NCBI GenBank assembly: GCA_017163975.1
Contig: JAFFSR010000264.1
Location: 434,001 to 498,000, forward strand
Length of the DNA stretch: 64,000 bases
Direction: 5' to 3'
From: Anastatus disparis
Taxonomy: Eukaryota > Arthropoda > Insecta > Hymenoptera > Eupelmidae
The stretch's first letter is position 1, and the number at the start of each line of letters is the position of its first letter. A model generated the notes under the pieces. The model was not told the DNA's origin. It searched no databases and worked only from the letters and a program-made list of their open reading frames with translations. Of the stretch, positions 44,182-55,700 are shown piece by piece. The translations under genes were made by a program, and so were the position numbers.

Positions 44182-47100
44182 TCTGACTCTGATATGGCCT
44201 TCAAAGAGTCAGTAGTACCATCAGTGGACTCGGTAAGTGCGGAGTCTACTAAAGAAAAAGAACCAACGTTAGATGGGATGAATAGTCTAAACTTGAATAC
44301 TGTTGATAGTGTAGTTCGACAAAGTTTATTTGGAACTGACACTGTAGTAGATGGCACTAGTAAAGCTGAAACACGATGGTGGTTAAAAGTGAAGATCTGC
44401 AATCGAACGATACGTGCTTTATATGATCCAGGAGCATCAAGAACAGTGATGGAATCTATTGGTCAAAATTTAGCAGATCAGTGCGGCAGAAAAGTTAATT
44501 CATGTAATAACCGAAGGGCTAGAGTTGCTAATGGGCATTTTACTCCGATATCAGGTTATGTCAAACTTCCTTTTACGTTGGGAAGCATTACTAAAGATAT
44601 TTTGGTGGCAATCATGCCTGAGTTAGACGCAGATTGCTATCTTGGAGTGAATTTTGTACGTGAATTTAAAACGATATTGGATCCATGTGAAAATAGAGTA
44701 TTGCTAAAGGATGCTAATATATATATAGATTTAGAGGTCGCTACTGTACAGTCAGAAGAAGTGGTGCAAACTGGATTGGCTAATTTAAAACCGGAAGAAA
44801 AGCAACAGTTACAAGAACTATTAGATAAGGTAGTCGGAGAAGATAATGGCCAATTAGGTTGCACAACTTGGATTGAGCATGAGATTAATGTTGGATCAGC
44901 TCAACCCATTAAACAAAAATATTATTCTACGTCACAGAAAATGGAAGAAATGCATTCTCAAGTACGAGAAATGCTAAAATCTGGAATAATAGAGCCATCA
45001 ACGAGTGGCTGGTCTAGTCCAGTCGTTATGGTTCGTAAAGCGAATGGAAAGTTTCGATTCTGCGTTGACTATAGAAAAGTCAATGCTGTTTCTCAACAAG
45101 ATGCTTGCCCTCTTCCTTTTATGGATGCAATCTTTGGGAAGCTACAGAGGGCTAAGTATATCTCTACGCTGGATCTGAGTCTATTACGGCATTCTCGGTT
45201 CCTCGATTGGGACTATATCAGTTCATAAAAATGCCGTATGGCCTGAGCCAGGCTGAGGCCACATTTCAGCGATTAATCGATATGGTGATTGGGCCTGAAA
45301 TGGAGCCATATGCATTCGCTTATCTGGACGATATAATAGTAGTTACTGAAACCTTTGCAGAGCACTTAAAGTGGTTAGAACACGTGCTATTAAGGATAAA
45401 AAAAGCGAACCTCACTATAAACCGAGAGAAAAGTATTTTCTGTTGCGAAGAAGTGAAGTATCTCGGTTTGTTAGTTAATAAAGATGGATTTCGACCTGAT
45501 ACAGAGAAGATCAGGCCGATTGTCGAGTATCCTGCGCCAAGAAACTTAAAGCAACTGCGACGATTCTTAGGAATGGCGTCGTGGTATAGGAAATTAATTA
45601 AAGATTTTGCTACGCTAGCAGAACCGTTAACGCAGTTGATAAAGAAAGATTGTCGATTTGAATGGTCTGAAAATCAACAGCAAGCTTTTGAAGAGATAAA
45701 AGCATTAATGGTTTCTGCACCTGTATTGCAGAAACCACATTTTGATAAGCTGTTTGTTATACAGACCGATGCAAGCGACACAGGTCTTGGTGCAGTTCTG
45801 ACCCAAGAGATTGATGGAGAAGAACGGGTGCTGGAATTTGCCAGTCGCACTATGAACCAAGCAGAACGAAATTATTCTGTAACTGAACGAGAATGTTTAG
45901 CTGTTAAATGGGCTGCTAACAAATTCAGACCTTATATAGGTGGATACCATTTCAAAGTGATTACAGACCATAGTAGTTTGAGATGGTTGTGTAATCTGCA
46001 TAACCCAACTGATAGATTAGCGAGATGGGCGTTGCAATTACAAGGCTACTCGTTTACTGTAGAACACCGAAAGGGAGCACTAAATCATGTTCCAGATGCA
46101 CTCTCAAGAATGTATGAGGGTGAAGAGCACGAAGACGGTGAAGTCTCGGCTCTTCATACTGCATCCATAATCAAGGATACATGGTACTTGGGATGGTTTG
46201 ATAAAGTACAAAAGGATCCTAGAGGAAATCCAAGATGGAAAATTATTGGTAGTTGTCTCTTCAAGTATTGTCCTAATGAAGAGATCGATGATATTATGGG
46301 TCAGGATGACGAGGCTTGGAAACTCGTCGTTCCTTTGGAACAGAGAAAAAGAGTGCTCATGGAATGTCATGATGAATCTACTGCAGGTCACTTAGGTAGA
46401 GAGAAAACCTATAAAAGAGTGATTGAAAGATATTTTTGGCATTCCATATACAAGGATGTAATGGAATACGTACGTAAGTGCTTAGTGTGTCAACAATGCA
46501 AAGTTGAGCAGCAATTACCTGCCGGTTTAATGGGACAACGCGTTATAAGACGGCCATGGGAAGTGGTAGCTGGTGATATAGTTGGACCACTACCTATAAG
46601 TACAAAAGGGCATGAATATGTCTTAGTAATGCAAGATTTATTCACTAGATGGATAAAGTGTGTACCATTAAGAAAAGCTAATGGTATAAATATTCTTAAA
46701 ACTTCAAGGAGAAAATAATATATCATTTTGGTGCTCCTGAAGTATTTTTATCTGATAATGGTACTGAGTTTGTGAATGGAGTAATAGATCCATTTTTAAA
46801 AAGCATTGGAGTATTGCATACGACAATACCTCCATATCATCCACAAGCTAACCCAGTGGAGCGAGTCAATAGAACCATTAAGACCATGATACGGTCCTAT
46901 GTTAAAAGTAACCATAGAACTTGGGATGAGCACTTGTCAGAGTTTGCTTTTGCATATAATACAGCTGAGCAAAGTTCAACTGGTAATACTCCAGCAATGT
47001 TGAATTTTGGAAAGCAGTTGGTGCCACCTGACTCTCTTTAAAGAGAAGAGGAGAGAGCTGCTTGTAATGAAGAAAATCAGGAGGCAATACGTCAATGTGC

Positions 47101-47719
47101 AAAGTATTTTGAAAATTTTCCTGCCTTACTGGATAAGGCTAAGGTTCAGGCTGAAGGTGCACAGAACAGACAGGCAAAATATTATAATTCTCGTCATAGA
47201 GATGTCTGGTATCAAGTAGGTGATAAGGTTTGGAAAAGAAATAGAGTTTTATCATCTGCCATTCAGGGTATTAGTGCTAAATTGGCACCTAAATATGCAG
47301 GGCCGTATGTAGTTATGGCCTGCTGTGGTAAAAATACCTATGATGTAATAGACACTCATGGTTATATTGAAAAAGTAATACCAGTTTGTGATCTAAAAAG
47401 GTATATAGATGGACAGGATCCAGAAGATGATGACAACGAAGAACATCCACCGTTGGGTTCAGAAGAGCGAGATAATAGCAATGCGATTTGTTGCGAAACG
47501 CCATCTGCGAATGGCCAGAGTCACCATCACAGCAATGAGGTTCCACCTGCGAGTGGAAATGAGTTGCGTAGCTCGGGTAATCCTAGAAAGCGTGGTAGGC
47601 CGCGTAAAACGATTGTGGTTTTGAAACGTGCGGCGTTAAAGCGAGTTACAGTTCCTCAGCAAGCGAGCGAGAATGCTGAGAGTAAGCGAAGTCGTGGTAG
47701 GCCGAAAGGAATGAAATAG
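44143..47719 (+). pseudogene. pol: pol (PR-RT-RH-IN), broken in at least three places
   Basis: Protease: ALYDPGAS near 44,415 (catalytic D-x-G). RT: IEPSTSGWSSPVVMV, FCVDYRKVN, STLDL, then FIKMPYGL and YLDDIIV (about 44,990-45,350). RNase H: TDASDTGLGAVL, ERECLAV, TDHSS (45,760-45,980). Integrase: HLGREKTYKRV and CLVCQQC zinc finger near 46,390-46,500, D at VAGDIVGP, D at LSDNGTEF, E at VERVNRT. Breaks: about 20 codons missing with a frame change near 45,185 in RT; a one-base loss near 46,700; a TAA at 47,039-47,041. The C-terminus carries two AT-hook-like motifs, RKRGRPRKT and SRGRPKG (47,584-47,719), instead of a chromodomain. Not functional as read. Confidence 0.93.
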
Positions 47720-47866
47720 CGTGCGACAAAATTGAATATAGGTTTTATTTCTCCTCCTAAAACGCGAGCGCAATCTCAGGCGAGAAGATCATAGTTATGA
47801 CCTGTGTTCGTTTCTCTAGTGCGACCATATAGGTAGCAGAGCTGTCAGTCAAGTCTTCCAGCGTCT

Positions 47867-47876
47867 GGGGAAGGGG
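47867..47876 (+). promoter_or_regulatory. Polypurine tract
   Basis: GGGGAAGGGG lies immediately upstream of the TGTAAC start of the 3' LTR, the expected position for priming plus-strand DNA synthesis. Confidence 0.88.
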
Positions 47877-48713
47877 TGTAACAAGGATAGTAAATTATTT
47901 GTATGCTATGATATAGGTCTATCCTCGTTGTCAGTCGCACGGCTCAACGTATGCTTGATGTGCAAGTATAAGAGTAAGACGGAGAGAGTCTGTCTCAGCG
48001 ACTAGGATATAGTACTGTAGAAAGAGGCGCGCGCAGGGCATGCCGGGGAGACTTAGGCAAGAGAAAATAGCGAACGGGTCGTTTTTAACAAGGCAGAAAG
48101 GTTTTAGCAGTGGAGCGATTCAAGCGCGCATTCATATATATATGAATGCTTTCATACACGTGCATGAGAATCATACATATGAAAAATGTGTTTAGAGGCA
48201 CGTTTGGAGGCAGTTTTTAGAGAAAATCATATATATGATTCTCATATACGTGTATGAAACCATACATACATATGAATGCGTGCTTGAATCGCTCCACTGC
48301 CATCTTGTACATTGTGCGAGCTCGTGCGTTGTGTAGATTTTATCATTTTGTATAAAAGAAAAAGCATTTTGGACGAAGTTTTTTTTCTGATTGTGTCGTG
48401 TACAAGAGTCAAGTGGTTTTGCTTGAGTCCTGCAGTAAGATCGAGGCATCTTAGTAACGAAAGCTGCGAGATCCTTGAGCTGCACCACATTTCTTTGGTG
48501 CTGCTTCTATTAATAATCGATTCGTCCGTGTTGGAGAAGATCGTTGAGAAAACTACGTGTTCATCGTCCGATCGAAAAATGTAAGTCTGCAGACTATCGT
48601 ATTGCGTTTTATTATTGAATGCGTGTATGCGATATATGTGAAAATATCGAGACCGTCGTGTGCGCCGCGTCATACAGAATAGGGTAGCTTAAATTAACTT
48701 TTGTTTCTTTTCG
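47877..48713 (+). repeat. 3' LTR, truncated and carrying an insertion
   Basis: Co-linear with the 5' LTR from TGTAAC to TTGTTTCTTTTCG (equivalent to 41,222), then unrelated sequence; the last ~480 bp are missing. A 189-bp hairpin insert lies at 48,111-48,299. The truncation point leads into ~180 bp of unknown sequence and then the satellite. Confidence 0.88.
48111..48299. mobile_element. 189-bp hairpin MITE in the 3' LTR
   Basis: It is absent from the 5' LTR, where GCAGCCATC is continuous. Ends pair over 18 bp: CAGTGGAGCGATTCAAGC with GCTTGAATCGCTCCACTG. Internal inverted repeats include TCATATATATGA and ATACACGTGCATGAGAATCAT. CAG-type ends recall hAT elements, but no 8-bp target duplication is seen. 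Confidence 0.85.
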
Positions 48714-48894
48714 ATGAGTTTGAAGTTTGCACCGTTGTTCAACAACGTTATTTTGATATTTTTTTAAAATCATAATAACTCGCAGTAACGTACTAAAACC
48801 ATTGTAAAATGACAAAAAACATTAAATTATGCAATATTCACCCCTGTTTCACTCTTAAACGCCCCAAACTTCCACCAGGAGAAAAATTGCAATA
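48714..48894. other. Junction sequence between LTR and satellite
   Basis: Unassigned. It contains GTTGTTCAACAAC (palindromic) and a GC-richer stretch (48,840-48,880) unlike the satellite consensus. Confidence 0.45.
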
Positions 48895-49122
48895 AGGGTT
48901 AAAAACTTAAAAAAATCGTATCTCGCGATTTTATGAATTTACCAGAAATTTTCTTTTTTGTATTGATTTTATATATTAACATACAATGATTATTTAAATT
49001 ACAGCCCATTTAAGGAACAGGAACTACCCCTATATAGGGGTTTTGAATACTTTAAAAAATCTTATCTCGCGATTTTATAATTTTCCATGAATTTTCTTTT
49101 TTGTATTAGTTTTTTATATTAA

Positions 49123-49501
49123 GAGGCAGCCGTATAGCTCTGTCCTTGTCTAATTTAAATTTTTGTTATTATTAATAAATTAGATATTTTCATACAAAAG
49201 TAAGGACATAGCCTAATAGATTTAAGGACGAGCAAACGATCCTATTCTATGAATAAATATAAAATTTTCATTATTTTTCGAGTGAGGTCTGAAACGGAAA
49301 AATAATTGAATTTGATAAATGTTTTTCCGTTTCAGACGTCACTCGAAAAATAATGAAAATTTTATATTTATTCATAGAATAGGATCGTTTGCTCGTCCTT
49401 AAATCTATTGGGCTATGTCCTTACTTTTGTATGAAAATATCTAATTTATTAATAATAACAAAAATTTAGATTAGACAAGGACAGAGCTATACGGCCTCCT
49501 C
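49123..49501. mobile_element. TTAA foldback MITE, 379 bp, inside the satellite
   Basis: Near-perfect palindrome with ends GAGGCAGCCGTATAGCTCTG and the complement, bracketed by TTAA at 49,119-49,122 and 49,502-49,505. Other monomers show the empty site TTATATTAAAATAC, so TTAA was duplicated. Same family as 30,999-31,384, with better matched arms. Confidence 0.93.
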
Positions 49502-49954
49502 TTAAAATACAATGATTACATAAGTTACAGCCCATTTGAGGAACAGGAACTACCCCTATATAAGGGTTGAAAATTTAAAAAAATGGTATCTCGCGATTTT
49601 ATTAATTTACCGGGAATTTTCTTTTTCGTATAAGATTTTTATATTAAAATACAAAGATTATTTAAGTTACAGCCCATTTGAGGAACAGGAACTACCCCTA
49701 TATAAGGGTTGAAAATTTAAAAAAATGGTATCTCGCGATTTTATTAATTTACCGGGAATTTTCTTTTTTGTATAAGATTTTTATATTAAAATACAAAGAT
49801 TATTTAAGTTACAGCCCATTTGAGGAACAGGAACTACTCCTACATAAGGGTTGAAAATTGAAAAAAATCGTATCTCGCAATTTTATGAATTTACCAAAAA
49901 TTTTCTTTTTTGTATAAGTTTTTTATATTAAATTACGAAGATTATTTAAGTTAC

Positions 49955-52719
49955 AGCCCATTTAAGGAACAGGAACTACCCCAATATAGGGGTTGAAAAC
50001 TTAAAAATATCTGATCTCGCGATTCTATAAATTCACCAGAAATGTTCTCTTTTTTATTGATTTATTATATTAACATACAATGATTATTTAAGTTACAGCC
50101 CATTTGAAGAACAGGAACTACCCCTATATAAGGGTTGAAAATTTTAAAAAATCGTATCTCGCGATTTTATTAAATTACCGAGAATTTTCTTTTTTGTATT
50201 GATTTGATATATTAAAATACAATGATTATTAAAATTACAGCCCATTTAAGAAACAGGAACTACCCCTATATAGGGGTTGAAAACTTAAAAATATCTTATC
50301 TCGCGATTCAATAAATTTACCAGAAATTTTATATTTGGTATAAGTTTTTTATATTGAAATACAAAGATTATTCAAGTTACAGCCCATTTAAGGAACAGGA
50401 ACTACCCCTATATAGGGGTAGAAAACTTAAAAATATCTTATCTCGGGATTTTATGAATTTACCAGAAATTTTCTTTTCTGTATTGATTTGATATATCAAA
50501 ATACAATGATCATTCAAATTACAGCCCATTTAAGGAACGAGAACTACCCCTATATAGGGGTTGAAAACTTAAAAAATCTTATCTCGCGATTTTATGAATT
50601 TACCAGAAATTTTCTTTTTTGTATTGATTTTATATATTAACATACAATGATTATTTAAATTACAGCCCATTTAAGGAACAGGAACTACCCCTATATAGGG
50701 GTTGAATACTTTAAAAAATCTTATCTCGCGATTTTCTGAATTTACCAGAAATTATCTTTTTTGTATTGATTTTATATATTAACATACAATGATTATTTAA
50801 ATTACAGCCCATTTAAGGAACAGGAACTACCCCTATATAGGGGTTGAATACTTTAAAAAATCTTATCTCGCGATTTTATGAATTTACCAGGGATTTTCAT
50901 TTTTGTATAAGATTTTTATATCGAAATACAAAGATTATTTAAGTAACAGCCCATTTAAGGAACAGGAACTACCCCTATATAGGGGTAGAAAACTTAAAAA
51001 ATCTTATCTCGCGATTTTCTGAATTTACCAGAAATTATCTTTTTTGTATTGATTTTATATATTAACATACAATGATTATTTAAATTACAGCCCATTTAAG
51101 GAACAGGAACTACCCCTATATAGGGGTTGAATACTTTAAAAAATCTTATCTCGCGATTTTATAATTTTCCATGAATTTTCTTTTTTGTATTAGTTTTTTA
51201 TATTAAAATACAATGATTACATAAGTTACAGCCCATTTGAGGAAGAGGAACTACCCCTATATGAGAATTGAAAATTTAAAAAAATCGTATCTCGCGATTT
51301 TATGAATTTACCAGGGATTTTCATTTTTGTATAAGATTTTTATATCGAAATACAAAGATTATTTAAGTAACAGCCCATTTAAGGAACAGGAACTACCCCT
51401 ATATAGGGGTAGAAAACTTAAAAATATCTTATCTCGGGATTTTATAAATTTACCAGAAATTTTCTTTTCTGTATTGATTTGATGTATCAAAATACAATGA
51501 TCATTCAAATTACAGCCCATTTAAGGAACAGGAACTACCCCTATATAGGGGTTGAAAACTTAAAAAATCTTATCTCGCGATTTTCTGAATTTACCAGAAA
51601 TTATCTTTTTTGTATTGATTTTATATATTAACATACAATGATTATTTAAATTACAGCCCATTTGAGGAACAGGAACTACCCCTATATGAGAATTGAAAAT
51701 TTAAAAAAATCGTATCTCGCGATTTTATGAATTTACCAGGGATTTTCATTTTTGTATAAGATTTTTATATCGAAATACAAAGATTATTTAAGTAACAGCC
51801 CATTTAAGGAACAGGAACTACCCCTATATAGGGGTAGAAAACTTAAAAATATCTTATCTCGGGATTTTATAAATTTAACAGAAATTTTCTTTTCTGTATT
51901 AATTTGATGTATCAAAATACAATGATCATTTAAATTACAGCCCATTTAAGGAACAGGAACTACCCCAATATAGGGGTTGAAAACTTAAAAATATCTGATC
52001 TCGCGATTCTATAAATTCACCAGAAATGTTCTCTTTTTTATTGATTTATTATATTAACATACAATGATTATTTAAGTTACAGCCCATTTGAAGAACAGGA
52101 ACTACCCCTATATAAGGGTTGAAAATTTTAAAAAATCGTATCTCGCGATTTTATTAAATTACCGAGAATTTTCTTTTTTGTATTGATTTGATATATTAAA
52201 ATACAATGATTATTAAAATTACAGCCCATTTAAGAAACAGGAACTACCCCTATATAGGGGTTGAAAACTTAAAAATATCTTATCTCGCGATTCAATAAAT
52301 TTACCAGGAATTTTATATTTGGTATAAGTTTTTTATATTGAAATACAAAGATTATTCAAGTTACAGCCCATTTAAGGAACAGGAACTACCCCTATATAGG
52401 GGTAGAAAACTTAAAAATATCTTATCTCGGGATTTTATGAATTTACCAGAAATTTTCTTTTCTGTATTGATTTGATATATCAAAATACAATGATCATTCA
52501 AATTACAGCCCATTTAAGGAACGAGAACTACCCCTATATAGGGGTTGAAAACTTAAAAAATCTTATCTCGCGATTTTATGAATTTACCAGAAATTTTCTT
52601 TTTTGTATTGATTTTATATATTAACATACAATGATTATTTAAATTACAGCCCATTTAAGGAACAGGAACTACCCCTATATAGGGGTTGAATACTTTAAAA
52701 AATCTTATCTCGCGATTTT
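49955..52719. repeat. Higher-order duplication inside the satellite
   Basis: A block at about 49,955-50,735 recurs almost unchanged at about 51,939-52,719, offset 1,984 bp (14 monomers). Markers are AACGAGAACT (50,536 and 52,520) and ATAAATTCAC (50,027 and 52,011). Other repeated blocks have offsets near 850 bp (57,331 and 58,181) and about 567 bp (60,186 and 60,753). Confidence 0.85.
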
Positions 52720-55700
52720 ATAATTTTCCATGAATTTTCTTTTTTGTATTAGTTTTTTATATTAAAATACAATGATTACATAAGTTACAGCCCATTTGAG
52801 GAAGAGGAACTACCCCTATATGAGAATTGAAAATTTAAAAAAATCGTATCTCGCGATTTTATGAATTTACCAGGGATTTTCATTTTTGTATAAGATTTTT
52901 ATATCGAAATACAAAGATTATTTAAGTAACAGCCCATTTAAGGAACAGGAACTACCCCTATATAGGGGTAGAAAACTTAAAAAATCTTATCTCGCGATTT
53001 TCTGAATTTACCAGAAATTATCTTTTTTGTATTGATTTTATATATTAACATACAATGATTATTTAAATTACAGCCCATTTAAGGAACAGGAACTACCCCT
53101 ATATAGGGGTTGAATACTTTAAAAAATCTTATCTCGCGATTTTATAATTTTCCATGAATTTTCTTTTTTGTATTAGTTTTTTATATTAAAATACAATGAT
53201 TACATAAGTTACAGCCCATTTGAGGAAGAGGAACTACCCCTATATGAGGGTTAAAAATTTAAAAAAATCGTATCTCGCGATTTTATGAATTTACCAGATA
53301 TTTTCATTTTTGTATAAGATTTTTATATCGAAATACAAAGATTATTTAAGTAACAGCCCATTTAAGGAACAGGAACTACCCCTATATAGAAGTTGAAAAC
53401 TTAAAAATATCTTAACTCGCGATTTTATAAATTTACCAGGAATTTTCTTTTTTGTATTTGTTTTTTATATTAAAATACAATGATTATTCAAATAACAGCC
53501 CATTTAAGGAACAGGAACTACCCCTATATAGGGGTTGAAAACTTAAAAATATCTTATCTTGCGATTTAATAAATTTACCAGAAATTTTATATTTGGTATA
53601 AGTTTTTTATATTGAAATACAAAGATTATCCAAGTTACAGCCCATTTAAGGAACAGGAACTACCCCTATATAGGGGTAGAAAACTTAAAAATATCTTATC
53701 TCGGGATTTTATGAATTGACCAGAAATTTTCTTTTCTGTATTGATTCGATGTATCTAAATACAATGATCATTCAAATTACAGCCCATTTAAGGAACAGGA
53801 ACTACCCCTATATAGGGGTTGAAAACTTAAAAATATCTGATCTCGCAATTTATTAATTTATCAGAAATTTTCTTTTTCATATTCAATTTTTATATTAAAA
53901 TACAATGAATACATAAGTTACAGCCCATTTGAGGAACAGGAACTACCCCTACATAAGGGTTGAAAATTGAAAAAAATCGTACCTTGCGATTTTATGAACT
54001 TTCCAGAAATTTTCTTTATGGTATAATTTTTTTATATTAAAATACAAAGATTATTTAAGTTACAGCCTATTTAAGGAACAGGAACTACCCCTATATAGGG
54101 CTTGAAAACTTAAAAATATCTGATCTCGCGATTTAATAAATTTACCAGAAATTTTATATTTGGTATAAGTTATTTATATTGAAATACAAAGATTATTCAA
54201 GTTACAGCCCATTTAAGAAACAGGAACTACCCTTATATAGGGGTTGGGAACTTAAAAAAATCTTATCTCGCGATTTTATTAATTTATCAGAAATTTTCTT
54301 TTTTGTATTCGTTTTTTATATTAAAATACAATAATTACATAAGTTACAGCCCATTTGAGGAACAGGAACTCCCCCTACATAAGGGTTGAAAATTGAAAAA
54401 AATCGTATCTTGCGATTTTTTGAATTTACCAGAAATTTTCTCTTTAGGATAAGTTTTTTATATTAAAATACAAAGATTATGCAAGTTACAGCCCATTTAA
54501 GGAACAGGAACTACCCCTATATAGGGGTAGAAAACTTAAAAATATCTTATCTCGCGATTTTATGAATTTACCAGAAATTTCCTTTCCTGTATTGATTTTA
54601 TATATCAAGATACAATGATCATTCAAATTACAGCCCATTTAAGGAACAGGAACTACCCCTATATAGGGGCTGAATACTTTAAAAAATCTTATATCGCGAT
54701 TTTATTAATTTATCAGAAATTTTTTTTTGCATTGATTTGATATATTCAAATACAATGATCATTAAAATTACAGCCCATTTAAGGAACAGGAACTACCCCT
54801 ATATAAGGTTTGAAAATTTAAAAAAATCGTATCTCGCGATTTTATGAATTTACCAGGGATTTTCTTTTTTGTATAAGATTTTTATATCAAAATACAAAGA
54901 TTATTTAAGTTACAGCCCATTCGAGGGACAGGAACTACCCCTATATAGGGGTTGAAAACTTAAAAAAATCTTATCTCGCGATTTTATTAATTCACCAGAA
55001 ATTTTCTTTATTGTATTCGTTTTTTATATTAAAATACAATAATTACATAAGTTACAGCCCATTTGAGGAACAGGAACTCCCCCTACATAAGGGTTGAAAA
55101 TTGAAAAAAATCGTATCTCGCGATTTTATGAATTTACCAGAAATTTTTTTTTTTGTATTGATTTTATATATTAACATACAATGATTATTTAAATTACAGC
55201 CCATTTAAGGAACAGGAACTACCCCTATATAGGGGTTGAATACTTTAAAAATCTTATCTCATGATTTTATAATTTTCCATGAATTTTCTTTTTTGTATTA
55301 GTTTTTTATATTAAAATACAATGATTACATAAGTTACAGCCCATTTGAGGAAGAGGAACTACCCCTATATGAGGGTTAAAAATTTAAAAAAATCGTATCT
55401 CGCGATTTTATGAATTTACCAGGGATTTTCATTTTTGTATAAGATTTTTATATCGAAATACAAAGATTATTTAAGTAACAGCCCATTTAAGGAACAGGAA
55501 CTACCCCTATATAGGGGTAAAAAACTTAAAAATATCTTATCTCGGGATTTTATAAATTTACCAGAAATTTTCTTTTCTGTATTGATTTGATGTATCAAAA
55601 TACAATGATCATTCAAATTACAGCCCATTTAAGGAACAGGAACTTCCCCTATATAGGGGTTGAAAACTTAAAAAATCTTATCTCTTGATTTTCTGAATTT

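Larger units (their letters stand above)
40574..48713 (+). mobile_element. Degenerate Ty3/Gypsy LTR retrotransposon, ~8.1 kb
   Basis: Two LTRs in direct orientation, a PBS, gag, a -1 frameshift signal, pol in the order protease, reverse transcriptase, RNase H, integrase (the Ty3/Gypsy order), and a polypurine tract. No env-like ORF. Several stops, one internal deletion in RT and one frameshift in integrase make it inactive. The LTRs differ at about nine positions in their first ~230 bp, mostly C/T or G/A changes. The 3' LTR contains a 189-bp insert and is cut short at the satellite border. Confidence 0.95.

Noticed and set aside
40574..48713. An endogenous errantivirus with env
   Set aside because: After integrase the frame ends with AT-hooks at 47,719 and the PPT follows 150 bp later; no env-like ORF exists.
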